Shown in pieces: positions 36,386 through 46,123 of a DNA stretch of 64,000 nt. The notes under the pieces are model-generated. The model made no database searches and was not told where the DNA came from. It saw only the letters and a program-made list of their open reading frames with translations. The position numbers and the translations under genes are program-made. Position 1 is the stretch's first letter, and the number at the start of each line of letters is the position of its first letter. Source of the DNA: Anas platyrhynchos (Eukaryota > Chordata > Aves > Anseriformes > Anatidae); contig NC_092600.1 of the NCBI RefSeq assembly GCF_047663525.1, forward strand, positions 186,001 to 250,000. The letters run 5' to 3'.

Positions 36386-39300
36386 GTGAGCGCCGCGCCG
36401 GGCGGGCGGGCGGGCGGGCCCCGCGCTGGCGGCTGTCCGCGCGCTAACGGCTGTCTCCACGCAGGGCCTCCGAGCTGGCCTTCGCCCTGGAGCCGCTGCC
36501 GCTGAGCGAGCTGCCGCCGCCGCCTGCGCTCACGGAGGTACGCGCCGGGGGGGGGGGGAGGCCCGGCGGGCTGCGGCACCGGGCTGGCGGCCGGGATGCG
36601 GCGCCCGCAGCGCGCGGGGCGGCCCCGGGCCCGCCGTGTCCGCGGGAGAGGGAGCGGGAGCGGCCCCTGCGGCCCTTCCCGCGGCGGGAGCCGCGAGCTC
36701 GTCTTTAGCCCCGTCTGAAGCCGTTAAGGAAAAATGCGATGGAGCTTTATTTATTTTTTCAAGCTGTTGTGCACGAGGTGGTGCTGAGTGCCCATCCTTG
36801 CACGGCGCTGTGCGGGTCCCGTCCACCTTCCTTGTTTTGCGGTGTCCGAGCCCCAGTAGGCCTTGCAGGCGAACGCCCTCCTTTTCCCATTTTGCCCTGT
36901 CCAAGTGAGAGACTCTGTAAGCAAAACTGGAAATCATGCCACTTAATTTTGACTTTTTCACCTTCACTAAATTGTTGTAATACAAATTATTTTATGCCAG
37001 TAAACTCATCCTCCTTAGGGCACAAGAGAAGTAAGTTGTATCATCCCCGTCTCCACAGTGGTACCATACAACTCGTAGGTATAATCCTGCTGGGTTAAGT
37101 TACTGCAGTGTAACACGTCATAAATGCATTTCACAGGATGTTCTAGGTTGGGAGTGACCACTGGGTCCATCTGGTCCCACCCCACCCTGCTCCAGCAAGG
37201 CCACTTGGAGCAGGTTGTCCAGGACCACGCTGAAGCATTTTTTAGTATCTCCAAGGAGGGAGACAATGCAGCTTCTCTGGGCAAACTGTGCCTGTGCTCT
37301 ATCACCCACACAGTACAGAAGAGCTTCCTGTTGTTCAGACAGAGCCTTCTGTGTTTCAGTTTGTGCCCGTTGCTTCCTGTCCTGTCACTGGGCAGCGCTG
37401 AGAAGGACCTGGTCATTCTTTGTACCTTCCCTTCAGGTACATTGGTGAGATCCCCCTGAGCCTTCTCTCCTCCAGGCTAAACAGTCCCAACTCTCTCAGC
37501 TTTTCCTCATATTAGAGGCGTTCTGGTCACTTCATGTTCATGATCCTTCACTGAACTCTCTCCAGTATGTCTATGCCTCTCCTGCATTCAGGAGCCTGGA
37601 ACCAAACACGGTTCTCCAGGAGTAGCCTCACTGGTGCTGAGCAGAGGGGAAGGATTGCCTCTCTCGACCTTCTGGCAATACTTTGCCTAATGCAGCCCAG
37701 GACACTGTTAGCCTTCTTTGTGGCAAAGGCACGTTGCTGGCTCATGTTCAGCTTGGTGTGTACCAGAACTCCCGGAACCTTTTCTGTCAAGAAATTGTTC
37801 GAGGCATAGGTTCCAAGGAAATCTTTGCATTTAAATTGTCATGTTAATACTGTCCGATGTAGAATTCCTGAGTAGTTTTTTTTTAGTTTTTCATACTTGT
37901 TGAACAGCAAATTCTTGATGTCTGTCAACTTGCCACTGTGTATTTCCTAGAACCACTCTGTTTAATTTAAATGTTTCTAACCAGTCTGTATTCATTATGT
38001 CATAACTAGGAATCCAATCATATGAGGGAGTGGAGAGACTTTTTGGATGGTACTTAACTCATCTTTTGAGAATGAACAAAACTACAGTGTTTTTTGTTTT
38101 GTTTTTGTTTAGCTTTCAGGGCAGTTTCATTTATACACTTGTAACTAGGTGATTTTCATAAAGCATGGCAGAGCTTCTAAGGTCTTGAACTCTTCTGTGT
38201 TCCTGCAGGAGGATGCTCGTGATCTGGATGCCTATACATTAGCCAAGTCCTACTTTGATCTAAAGGAATATGATAGGGCTGCATATTTTCTTCGGGGCTG
38301 CAAGAGTCAGAAAGCTTACTTCTTGTATATGTATTCTAGATACCTGGTAAGACAGAAAGAAAAATTGCCTTTAAGCACTGAACTCCTCTGCTTCCTTTCC
38401 TTCCCCCATGTGGAATGTGCCAAACCTTATTTCTTTATCTATACTGTTTCATATGTCTGCCTAAAAATCCGAACTTACATATATATAGTGGGGGTGGGGA
38501 AGAGGAGAATGGGGAGGGTTCTTGTTGGAACTGTCTGTGGTGTTCATGAAAATTCAGTTCACGTGCTGCTACCAGAACTGCAGCAAACATAAGGAATATG
38601 CTGTTGTAAAATAATCTTGGTTTTCCTCTGTTTTCCACAGTCAGGAGAAAAGAAGAAGGATGATGAGACAGTGGATAGTTTGGGTAAGGCTCTGGTGTCA
38701 AGAAATGCAAGTTAATATAATGAATCTTGCAATAATGCATCTTCATTTAAATCATTTTGGTTTCATAACTTTTCCCTTGATTTTTGGGTAATAGCGGGCT
38801 GTAACATAATTTGCTTTCATTCTCTTTGTTGGCTTAAGACAGGTTAAAGATTTTTATCTTTCAGTTCTTCTGTTACAGCGGATCATTGGACGTTTATTTT
38901 TAAAACAAAAAACAATAGTGACATGCTGGGAAGTTTTCTGGTCATGTCAGTGATGATTCTAAATATACTCTATAGAGTTCATAGTTAATATGGAAAGACT
39001 TGAACAAAAGCTTGCTGTTTGACTTGCTCTTCATGCAGGACCACTGGAAAAAGGACAGGTGAAAAATGAAGCTCTACGAGAACTGAGAGTTGAGCTCAGC
39101 AAGAAGCACAAAGCACGGGAACTGGATGGGTTTGGCCTTTACCTGTAAGTGTCTACAAGTATTTCTAATGTGTTTCTGTACGTTTATGTGGATCTGCAGG
39201 GTTTTATGACTGATTAACTTGATTCACAGGTATGGTGTTGTGTTGCGGAAGCTGGACCTGGTTAAAGAAGCAATAGATGTTTTCGTTGAAGCTGCTCATG

Positions 39301-42300
39301 TCTTACCTTTGCACTGGGGTGCCTGGCTGGAACTTTGCAACTTGATTACAGATAAAGAGATGGTAAATGTTGGGAAATAACAAGTTGTGGTAACAATTTC
39401 TGGACTGTAACCTGATTTAGTAACCAATGATTCAGTTGCCGGAAGATTGGTGTTGCCCACTACTTTATTCTGTGTGGCTGTGTCCAAGAAGGCAACCCAA
39501 GGTCATAAATTACATTGTTAAAGTCTCTTTTTCTTCAGTTGCTTGCTATACTGTTGCCTGCGAATCTTTATACAGGTAGGATTATTTCCTTCACATTCAC
39601 CCACAAGGTGGTGTAAGAAATGGCTGATTCACGCATTCTGAAATAGTTGTCCTCTGGATTATTGCTTTGTGTCACAAAACAGATCCTCCTAAGGTACTTT
39701 TTTGTCTGGATCTAGTACTGCAGTTACTGAGCACTTTTGGTGACTTGGTGTTATATGTAGAACCACTGCTTGTAGTGTTTTCAAATGACTGAAAGTTTGT
39801 GCTTTTCCTGTCACATACTACTGTGCAAATTATTTGCAATGATACAAATGGTTTGGTAAGCAGTCATTCATCCAAGTAAGCCTTTAATAAGTCTGTTCCT
39901 TCACTATTACCAAGTAAAGTATAGTAGTCTTGAATCTGTAATTGGAAATAATTGACTTAGAAGACTCATTGTTTGCACTGAATATGACTTGGAGAGATTA
40001 CTTTGAACATGCTGTGGTCTGTTTTTGTAGCTTAGACATCTATTAGTAATGGGAGTGTGTCTTTTGAGTTTAGCTTTATCCTAAGAGAATATAGATTGCA
40101 TACTCTGATAGAGCTTCATGATGTGAAATAAAGCGTGCTTATGGGGGTGACTGAGAGATCTGCTTCTGAAATGCCAATCTGATTCAGACTAAAAGCTATT
40201 CCCTTCATCGAATATAGAGCCACATGTATGAGATGAACTGAACTTTGATTATTTTGTCTTTATGCATGGGATTTATGAGACCACTCCTGTAATTCTTCAG
40301 TCAATTCTGGCTGATGGCATATTTTAAAAAGGAGAGGTGGCACAGAAGAGTCTTACTGATCTTTGAAGAACAGGAAATACATTTTTGGTGAGATTATTTA
40401 GAGTTCTGTTCATTTAGCTCATTTAAAAAACAAAACAATTTAATATTGATGTTCAAACATGGGAAGAAGGTACAGTCTTTTGAAGGACTCTTGAATTTAA
40501 AGTAAAAATAAAGCCAGTAACCAAAGCAGAAGCCAGATTTGAAGACAGTTGTTTCTTCACTGATTGGGCAAGGCAAAGGCTTCAGTTCTGATTTCAATCA
40601 TCATAGGAATAGATTGGGAGTGACTAAATGGAATTACATGGTCCATATTTTACTGCTTTTTAGAATGGATGTCTTAATGCTCCTTTCTTGTTCTAATATT
40701 CTTAATTTAAAGGCATTATTTAGCCTTTCCTGTGGACGAAGCTGATATTAATTTCTGGTCCTAATACTGCTCTTTCATAGCTGGTGTTATGGCCTTAGAA
40801 AGCACGATTACAGGAAACTCTCCTACCTCAAGACTGCCTACTAAATCATGGGAGGGAAGATAATGGGTTCTTTGCCACAGGTGGCTCTTAGAATACTACT
40901 GATTATCATCTCTTCCTCCTCTTCTTTGTTTCTTGCTAGTTGAAGTTCCTGTCCCTGCCAGATACATGGATGAAAGAATTCTTTCTTGCACACATTTATA
41001 CAGAGCTGCAGCTGATAGAGGAGGCTCTGCAGAAGTATCAGAGTCTCATTGATGCAGGATTTTCCAAAAGCACCTACATCATCTCTCAGATTGCAGTTGC
41101 CTACCACAATATCCGAGGTCAGTGGTATTTAATAACATAGAGGAATGAGCATCTTAACACAAGCATGGCATCTGTAGTTGTTGTTCTCACATCTGCCGTT
41201 CTTCCTTCAGATATTGACAAAGCTTTATCCATCTTTAATGAGCTAAGGAAACAAGATCCTTACAGGATAGAAAACATGGACACTTTCTCCAACTTGCTGT
41301 ATGTCAGGGTAAGCACCCTTTCTGTTCCATGTCCATCGTGAGGCTTTTTATCAGAGGTAAGTTAAACACTGGTGAAGCAGCTGCTGTTATCTAGCTTCTC
41401 TGAATATAAACACTCAGCTTCTGTTTTCTGCTCCACAACTCCTTGAAATAATATGATCTGTGCATTGTCAACTGCTTAGGTTTTCATTGTCTGAATCTGT
41501 AACATGATCCTTTCCTCATCACGTTCACTTTGTTTCACTAGAGCATGAAGCCTGAGTTGAGCTACCTGGCTCACAATCTCTGTGAGATAGACAAGTATCG
41601 TGTTGAGACCTGCTGTGTAATTGGTGAGAGCCAGCCCTTTTACGTGTTCTTACTATGCTGTCTGCAGACTGTAGGAGAAAATCTTATTAACACTTGTGAA
41701 GGTGATCAACCAGCAGGGCCATCAAAAACATTTGGTGAATGTAATTTCAGGCAGCCTAAAAAGTGTACAAAATGAGGGTACCCCTCATTTTCTCATTTCT
41801 CTCTGAAAGAACTGCTGTAATACTATCAGTGCAAAAAGTAGTTGAAGAAAACATTATGAAGGTCCATGTAGCTGATAATGCCTTTATAGTCCTGAAACTA
41901 CAACAGAAACAATTGTGTGTCAGGTGTAGGAAATCTGCTTATTAGATCATGACATAAGTTTCAACACAAAGAGATGAGATCTTAACTGATTGGTACAACT
42001 GGAGAAGCATTTGATCAGAACACTGGAGAACAGACTGCCATTAGGTCTCTTGAGGGTTGAGTCAGAGACCTTTAATACGTCTCTTCTTAGAATCTGAGTT
42101 AGGAGGTAATAGATAATACTTCTTCCATCTATTTTTTTTTTACTTCTCTGATGTTTTTTTCCCTATTTATTTAAATATTGTGACTTTTTGCTTTAGGAAA
42201 TTATTATAGCTTACGTAGCCAGCATGAAAAAGCAGCACTCTATTTCCAGAGGGCCTTGAAACTGAATCCTCGTTATCTGGGAGCTTGGACACTTATGGGA

Positions 42301-43471
42301 CATGAATACATGGAAATGAAGAACACATCTGCAGCTATCCAGGCTTATAGGTATCACTCACGTGCCATACAAAACAGTGTTTGAGTTTGCACACGTTTGA
42401 GTTGGATTAGATCTTTTTTTTTGTTGTTGTTGTCTTTTGCTTAACTCTGTCATGTTTCTGATTATAACTGCTTTCTGACTAGTTTGTCTCCTTTTCTTTG
42501 ACAGACATGCCATAGAGGTGAATAAAAGGGATTACAGAGCCTGGTATGGCTTGGGGCAAACCTACGAAATCCTCAAAATGCCATTTTACTGTCTCTATTA
42601 TTACCGACGGGCCCACCAGCTCAGGTAGAGTTGAAAACATAGCCATGTCTGTTGGTGTTCTCCCAGACCTGGTGGCTACTAGCTGAGGAATTTGCGTACA
42701 GGAACTGAATTGGGGAAGGGGGAAGAGCATCAATGCCATGTGATTTGTGCAGTCTCTCTATTACAAATTCTTCTAGTTGTATTCATTAGCTGTTAGTGGC
42801 TTTGTCACTTATATCCTGAGGAACACTGGTCAGGAATCATAGAACCATTAAGGTTGGTAAAGACCTCCAAGATCATCTTGTCCAATCGTTCCATCATCTG
42901 GCGAAACTTGAGGCCATTCCCTCTTGTCCTGTCGCTAGTTGTCTGCGAGAAGGGACTGATCCCCAGCTCCCCACAACTTCTTTTCAGGTAGTTGTAGAGA
43001 GCAATAAGGTCTCCTATGAGCCTCCTCTTCTCCAGGCCAAACAACCCCAATTCCCTCAGCTGCTCATTACAGGACTTGTGTTCCAGACTCTACACCAGCT
43101 TCTTAGCCTTTCTCTGGACATGCTCCAGGGCTGCAGTGTCTTTCATGCAGGGGCTCAAAGCTGAACAACATACTTGAGGTGCAATCATAGAATATCCCAA
43201 GTTGAAAGGCACCCACAAGATTCACCAAGTCCAACTCCTGGCTCCTCACAGGACCACCCCAAAATCAAAACATATGTCTGAGAATGTTGTCCAAATGCCT
43301 CTTGAATTCTGGAAGGTTTGGTGCCAAGACTACTTTGCTATTCCAATGCCTGAGGAATGTAAGTGAAATTTTATGTAAGAGAAGACGAAGGACACTGGCA
43401 GATATAGGTTCTCTCCCCGCAGCCCCTTGAGAAATCAGCTGACTGTCCATTAAACTACATTCAGGAATTGT

Positions 43472-43505
<34 letters not shown>

Positions 43506-46123
43506 GACCTAATGATTCTCGTATGCTGGTTGCTCTAGGAGAATGCTATGAGAAACTTAATCAGTTGGTGGAAGCTAAAAAGGTAAGTGATGACTGGCAT
43601 GTGGAGTAAAACATTAGGATGTCCCCCTGGACACTAGGTGGAGATGGAATAAAATTGTGTGGCTAGAGCTACCAGAAATGCATGCAGCATGTTAGGTTAT
43701 GGAAACCCTTTCTGTTGCAGTTTAAAACAGGCAAAGTTCTGCTGTGATGTAACTAGAATAGCTCTTAAAGAGAGATGTTCATCTGATACGTGTCCTTTTG
43801 CTTTAAAGCCATGCAATTTTCTGTTTCTAAGTTACTTGCCTGAGTCATTTTTCTTGTATGCTTGACTGACTGTTCTTTGACAGTGCTATTGGAGAGCTTA
43901 TGCTGTGGGAGATGTGGAGAAAATGGCATTGGTGAAACTAGCAAAGTGAGTATGTATTAGTACTGAACTGTCAAAAATGTTGTTAAATGCAACTAAAGCA
44001 CTTTGATACCAAGTGATAAAATACTAAATTGAAAACAAGTGGAATTGCCGTTAGGTACTATTATTTTTGAAGATGCATAATAACTACTATCTTTAGAAGG
44101 TTTACAGCAACTGCACACTCTCTGGTATCCAACTTTAGCTTTAATTTTCCCTCAGAACAGCTACAGAGGAAATCACGGGATAATAGGGGTTGCAAGGGAT
44201 TTCCAAATCCTGTGGTGATTTTAGTACTAGTAATTGTACGTCTTGCAGTGAAACTTAAACTAATCCAAGCAATTTGTGGTCCTAGATGCTGTAAAAAATT
44301 GTAGATTGATTTTTACCCCATTTTTTTCCTAATATATGGATGTGACATTAGAGAAGGGTCTAATGTGAAATAAATGTGAACACTGATGTCAGCATCATTT
44401 TTTGGTGGGGGAAAAAGTGAAGGGGAAAGAAACAGGCAGGTGAGAGGTGAAGCTACTGTACAAAGATTTTTGGGATGTAGGGGGGAAGAAGGAGCACTGG
44501 AAGAAATAGCCAGTTATAAAAGACTTTTCCTGTCTTATTCTTTAAAATGTAACAGCATAGACAGAAGTTCCTGCTTTGGTTGTATCTGCAGTGCTTCTAG
44601 CAGTTGTTACCTGACTGGTTTCCTTCCTGATAATGTGACCGTTCTCAGGCTAGATCACTTCTTTCAATGTGGGATAGTACATGATGCATGGCTTGCAAAT
44701 TCTTAAGGAAAAGACATAGCTCTAGTTCTGGACAGGCTTAGTAGATACATTCTCATTGACCAAGAAGGTCTTTGGCAATGCAGCGTTGTTCCAGTGACCC
44801 ATTTTTTCTCCTTTTCTAGGCTGCATGAACAGCTGAATGAATCTGAACAGGCTGCTCAGTGCTATATCAAATACATTCAGGATATCTATTCCTGTGGGGT
44901 AAGATGATATCTTGGGAACAAAAGAAAATGTAAACGCGATGTAGAGCTACCTTGGAAGATACTCAAAGGTGGTTTTTCCTCCCTTTCTGTAGGAGATAGT
45001 GGAGCACCTGGAGGTCAGCACTGCCTTCCGTTACCTTGCCCAATACTATTTCAAGTGTAAGCTCTGGGATGAAGCCTCAGCTTGTGCTCAGAAATGCTGT
45101 GCATTCAATGATGTGAGTAGTTGCACAATCTCTGGTGTCTTGGGGGATCTCTAACGTTAATCTTGGCTATACTTGTAGGTATGAGTAGACAAATCATTTG
45201 TTGAAGGAATGAGGACTGTCTGTCATACATGTGAACAGTCTCATTCTGAATGTTTTTGTATACCTGATTACTACTGCTGCTTGTGATTAACTAAAGTCAG
45301 GGAATATAGTATAGATAGTAAACTCGAATCAAGTATCATTGGTTTGTTGTTGACTAAGTATAAGAATTTGAGACTGCAGTCTTAAGACTGCTGAAAATCT
45401 TGATGGTGGGAAGTGGTTAAATGTTACTTGTTTTTTCATCTTGTATGTGTAGACAGTACAGAGGTTACAACAGCACTTGAGTTCTATATGACTCCATGTT
45501 CTGAGCTTTTCTGTAGCTTGTAAGGGGGCAATTTTGGATTTTTATTTCAGACTAGTAGCTAACAGCCACAAGACAGGGTGTGTGTCTTATCTTTAATAAA
45601 GCTGTCTGGAACAAAGAAGAACCTGAATTCAGCTTATTTGTATCTTTTCCTTTCTACTTTTCGATGGGTTATGTAGACAGTAGCAGTTGTTGATGGTACC
45701 ACTGTCACAAGTAACATGCAAATCAGATGAGTAAAAAGAGGAAGGATTATTTAAAAAAAAAAAAAAAGTAGCACATTAATGTTCTTGATAAATAGCAGAA
45801 AAAGAACCGAGGACACTTTTTTTGTATTTTTCAGAGTGACAGTCTTACTGAGTGATAAATTGGTGTAACTTAGGTTGCTTACATACTGAGTTTGACCCAG
45901 AGAAAATCCATACATAGATGTGTTGTTTTGTTTTTTACAAATTATTTTCCAGACTAGAGAAGAAGGAAAGGCCCTTCTGCGACAAATCTTACAGCTTCGC
46001 AACCAAGGAGAGACCTCATCCACAGAAATTGCCGCTCCCTTTTTCCTCCCTGCATCATTGTCAGCTAATAGCACTCCCACACGTCGTGTCTCCCCACTCA
46101 ATCTGTCTTCTGTTACACCTTGA
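36270..46123 (+). CDS. CDC23: Cell division cycle protein 23 / APC8 (sixteen coding exons)
   Basis: Sixteen exons join into 1749 nt, encoding 582 residues: 36270-36385, 36465-36537, 38209-38346, 38641-38683, 39039-39144, 39230-39362, 40940-41117, 41211-41308, 41542-41623, 42197-42350, 42505-42624, 43507-43582, 43884-43945, 44820-44898, 44993-45112 and 45953-46123. All introns are GT-AG. CDC23 is a TPR subunit of the anaphase-promoting complex/cyclosome, the nuclear ubiquitin ligase for securin and mitotic cyclins. The N-terminal ANAPC8 region (about 10-130) contains [13 protein letters not shown] and [14 protein letters not shown] helices run from about 215 to 526, with typical [21 protein letters not shown] and LGECYEKL starts. 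The tail [17 protein letters not shown] keeps Thr-Pro and Ser-Pro sites. Near-identical to vertebrate CDC23 throughout; the N-terminus is about 15 residues shorter than in mammals. Confidence 0.98.
36465..36537 (+). CDS. CDC23: CDC23 coding exon 2
   Basis: Residues 39-63, ending in a short polyproline (LPPPPALTE). Intron 1 is only 79 bases. Donor ACGGAG|GTACGC is followed at once by a G(9-10) run. Confidence 0.93.
36730..37124 (+). other. CDC23 intron 2, first part
   Basis: Intronic sequence falling from GC-rich to AT-rich after the CpG island. No exon or repeat was recognised before the CR1 copy that follows. Confidence 0.5.
37125..37800 (-). mobile_element. CR1 LINE fragment in CDC23 intron 2
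   Basis: Minus orientation: CACAGGATGTTCTAGGTTGG at its 3' end, then TTCTTTGTACCTTCCCTTCA, TTCTCTCCTCCAGGCTAAAC and GGCAAAGGCACGTTGCTGGC, matching CR1 ORF2 C-terminus and 3' UTR. Frames are interrupted. Confidence 0.88.
37801..38208 (+). other. CDC23 intron 2, last part
   Basis: AT-rich intronic tail with a TTTTG-rich stretch (about 38090-38110), ending in the acceptor TTCCTGCAG at 38208. Confidence 0.6.
38209..38346 (+). CDS. CDC23: CDC23 coding exon 3
   Basis: Residues 64-109. [19 protein letters not shown] and [12 protein letters not shown] form the conserved ANAPC8 helices. Phase 0 at both ends. Donor CTG|GTAAGA. Confidence 0.97.
38641..38683 (+). CDS. CDC23: CDC23 coding exon 4 (43 nt)
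   Basis: Residues 110-123 ([14 protein letters not shown]), a small charged exon. Acceptor TTTCCACAG, donor TTGG|GTAAGG. Confidence 0.95.
39039..39144 (+). CDS. CDC23: CDC23 coding exon 5
   Basis: Residues 124-158. [20 protein letters not shown] followed by [14 protein letters not shown]. Acceptor TCATGCAG, donor ACCT|GTAAGT. Confidence 0.97.
39230..39362 (+). CDS. CDC23: CDC23 coding exon 6
   Basis: Residues 159-203. [20 protein letters not shown] opens a TPR-like helix pair, followed by [18 protein letters not shown]. Donor GAGATG|GTAAAT. Confidence 0.97.
39363..40939 (+). other. CDC23 intron 6
   Basis: A 1.58 kb intron without recognisable repeat, exon or snoRNA boxes. The acceptor is TTCTTGCTAG at 40939. 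Confidence 0.6.
40940..41117 (+). CDS. CDC23: CDC23 coding exon 7
   Basis: Residues 204-262. [20 protein letters not shown], then a TPR pair [15 protein letters not shown] and [13 protein letters not shown]. Donor CGAG|GTCAGT. Confidence 0.98.
41211..41308 (+). CDS. CDC23: CDC23 coding exon 8
   Basis: Residues 263-295. [20 protein letters not shown] and [11 protein letters not shown] complete a TPR unit. Donor CAGG|GTAAGC. Confidence 0.98.
41542..41623 (+). CDS. CDC23: CDC23 coding exon 9
   Basis: Residues 296-322. [20 protein letters not shown] then VETCCVIG. Acceptor TTTCACTAG, donor ATTG|GTGAGA. Confidence 0.98.
41624..42196 (+). other. CDC23 intron 9
   Basis: A 573-base intron with an open extension of exon 9 for about 50 codons (to 41775). 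This looks fortuitous, since the extension has no family similarity. No other signal. Confidence 0.6.
42197..42350 (+). CDS. CDC23: CDC23 coding exon 10 (TPR)
   Basis: Residues 323-373. [20 protein letters not shown], then [20 protein letters not shown]: a complete TPR and the start of the next. Donor TATAG|GTATCA. Confidence 0.98.
42505..42624 (+). CDS. CDC23: CDC23 coding exon 11 (TPR)
   Basis: Residues 374-413. [20 protein letters not shown] and [19 protein letters not shown]. Phase 2 on both sides. Donor CTCAG|GTAGAG. Confidence 0.98.
42832..43185 (-). mobile_element. CR1 LINE fragment in CDC23 intron 11
   Basis: Minus orientation: AATCATAGAACCATTAAGGT at the 3' terminus, CCCTCTTGTCCTGTCGCTAG, CCTCCTCTTCTCCAGGCCAA. 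The copy is broken where a second CR1 begins. Confidence 0.9.
43186..43340 (-). mobile_element. Second CR1 LINE fragment in CDC23 intron 11
   Basis: A fresh CR1 3' end, AATCATAGAATATCCCAAGT, starts immediately after the previous copy. CCAACTCCTGGCTCCTCACA and CATATGTCTGAGAATGTTGT follow. It closely resembles the copy at 63468, indicating insertion into or beside the older CR1. Confidence 0.88.
43473..43502 (+). repeat. Poly-T(30) forming the exon 12 polypyrimidine tract
   Basis: Thirty uninterrupted T bases followed directly by ACAG and CDC23 exon 12. This homopolymer is the polypyrimidine tract of the acceptor. Confidence 0.95.
43507..43582 (+). CDS. CDC23: CDC23 coding exon 12 (TPR)
   Basis: Residues 414-439. 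[20 protein letters not shown] then VEAKK. Acceptor T(30)ACAG, donor AAAAAG|GTAAGT. Confidence 0.97.
43884..43945 (+). CDS. CDC23: CDC23 coding exon 13
   Basis: Residues 440-459. [20 protein letters not shown]. Acceptor CTTTGACAG, donor GCAAA|GTGAGT. Confidence 0.97.
43946..44819 (+). other. CDC23 intron 13
   Basis: An 874-base intron. An open frame at 44386-44706 has no recognisable family and no splice support. Acceptor CTTTTCTAG. Confidence 0.6.
44820..44898 (+). CDS. CDC23: CDC23 coding exon 14 (TPR)
   Basis: Residues 460-486. [20 protein letters not shown] then DIYSCG. Donor GGG|GTAAGA; the following intron is only 94 bases. Confidence 0.97.
44993..45112 (+). CDS. CDC23: CDC23 coding exon 15 (last TPR)
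   Basis: Residues 487-526. [20 protein letters not shown] then [11 protein letters not shown]. Phase 0 both ends. Donor GAT|GTGAGT. Confidence 0.97.
45113..45952 (+). other. CDC23 intron 15
   Basis: An 840-base intron containing an AATAAA near 45595 and an A(15) run at 45753-45767. The AATAAA could in principle serve an intronic polyadenylation event, but no supporting downstream element was identified. Acceptor ATTTTCCAG. Confidence 0.55.
45953..46123 (+). CDS. CDC23: CDC23 coding exon 16 and stop
   Basis: Residues 527-582 and TGA at 46121-46123. [20 protein letters not shown] then the Ser/Thr-Pro tail [16 protein letters not shown], a segment known to carry CDK-type phosphosites in mammals. 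Confidence 0.98.
   Translation, partial: TREEGKALLRQILQLRNQGETSSTEIAAPFFLPASLSANSTPTRRVSPLNLSSVTP

Larger units (their letters stand above)
35935..36720 (+). promoter_or_regulatory. CDC23: CDC23 CpG island promoter
   Basis: GC- and CpG-dense block around the start codon at 36270. It contains a (GGGGC)n run at about 36084-36107 that supplies tandem GC/SP1-type boxes, and two inverted CCAAT boxes (ATTGG) near 36164 and 36245; the second sits 20-25 bases upstream of the ATG. No TATA box is seen. NF-Y and SP1 use is inferred from these motifs. Confidence 0.8.

Noticed and set aside
35762..36505. A 247-codon plus-strand and a 191-codon minus-strand frame over the CDC23 promoter
   Set aside because: These are CpG-island artefacts. 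They cross the CDC23 start and splice sites in other frames and include translated poly-A.
41545..41775. Read-through extension of CDC23 exon 9 as an alternative protein end
   Set aside because: The exon 9 donor ATTG|GTGAGA is good, the extension lacks family similarity, and the spliced frame continues perfectly in exon 10.
43584..43600. GTGATGA as a C-box of an intronic snoRNA in CDC23 intron 12
   Set aside because: No terminal stem and no correctly placed D/D' boxes were found.
44386..44706. A 106-codon frame in CDC23 intron 13 as a cassette exon
   Set aside because: No acceptor-donor pair keeps the reading frame, and no similarity to APC8 or other proteins is recognised.
45590..45620. 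AATAAA in CDC23 intron 15 as an alternative polyadenylation site
   Set aside because: The motif alone is common in AT-rich DNA, and transcripts ending there would lose the conserved last exon.
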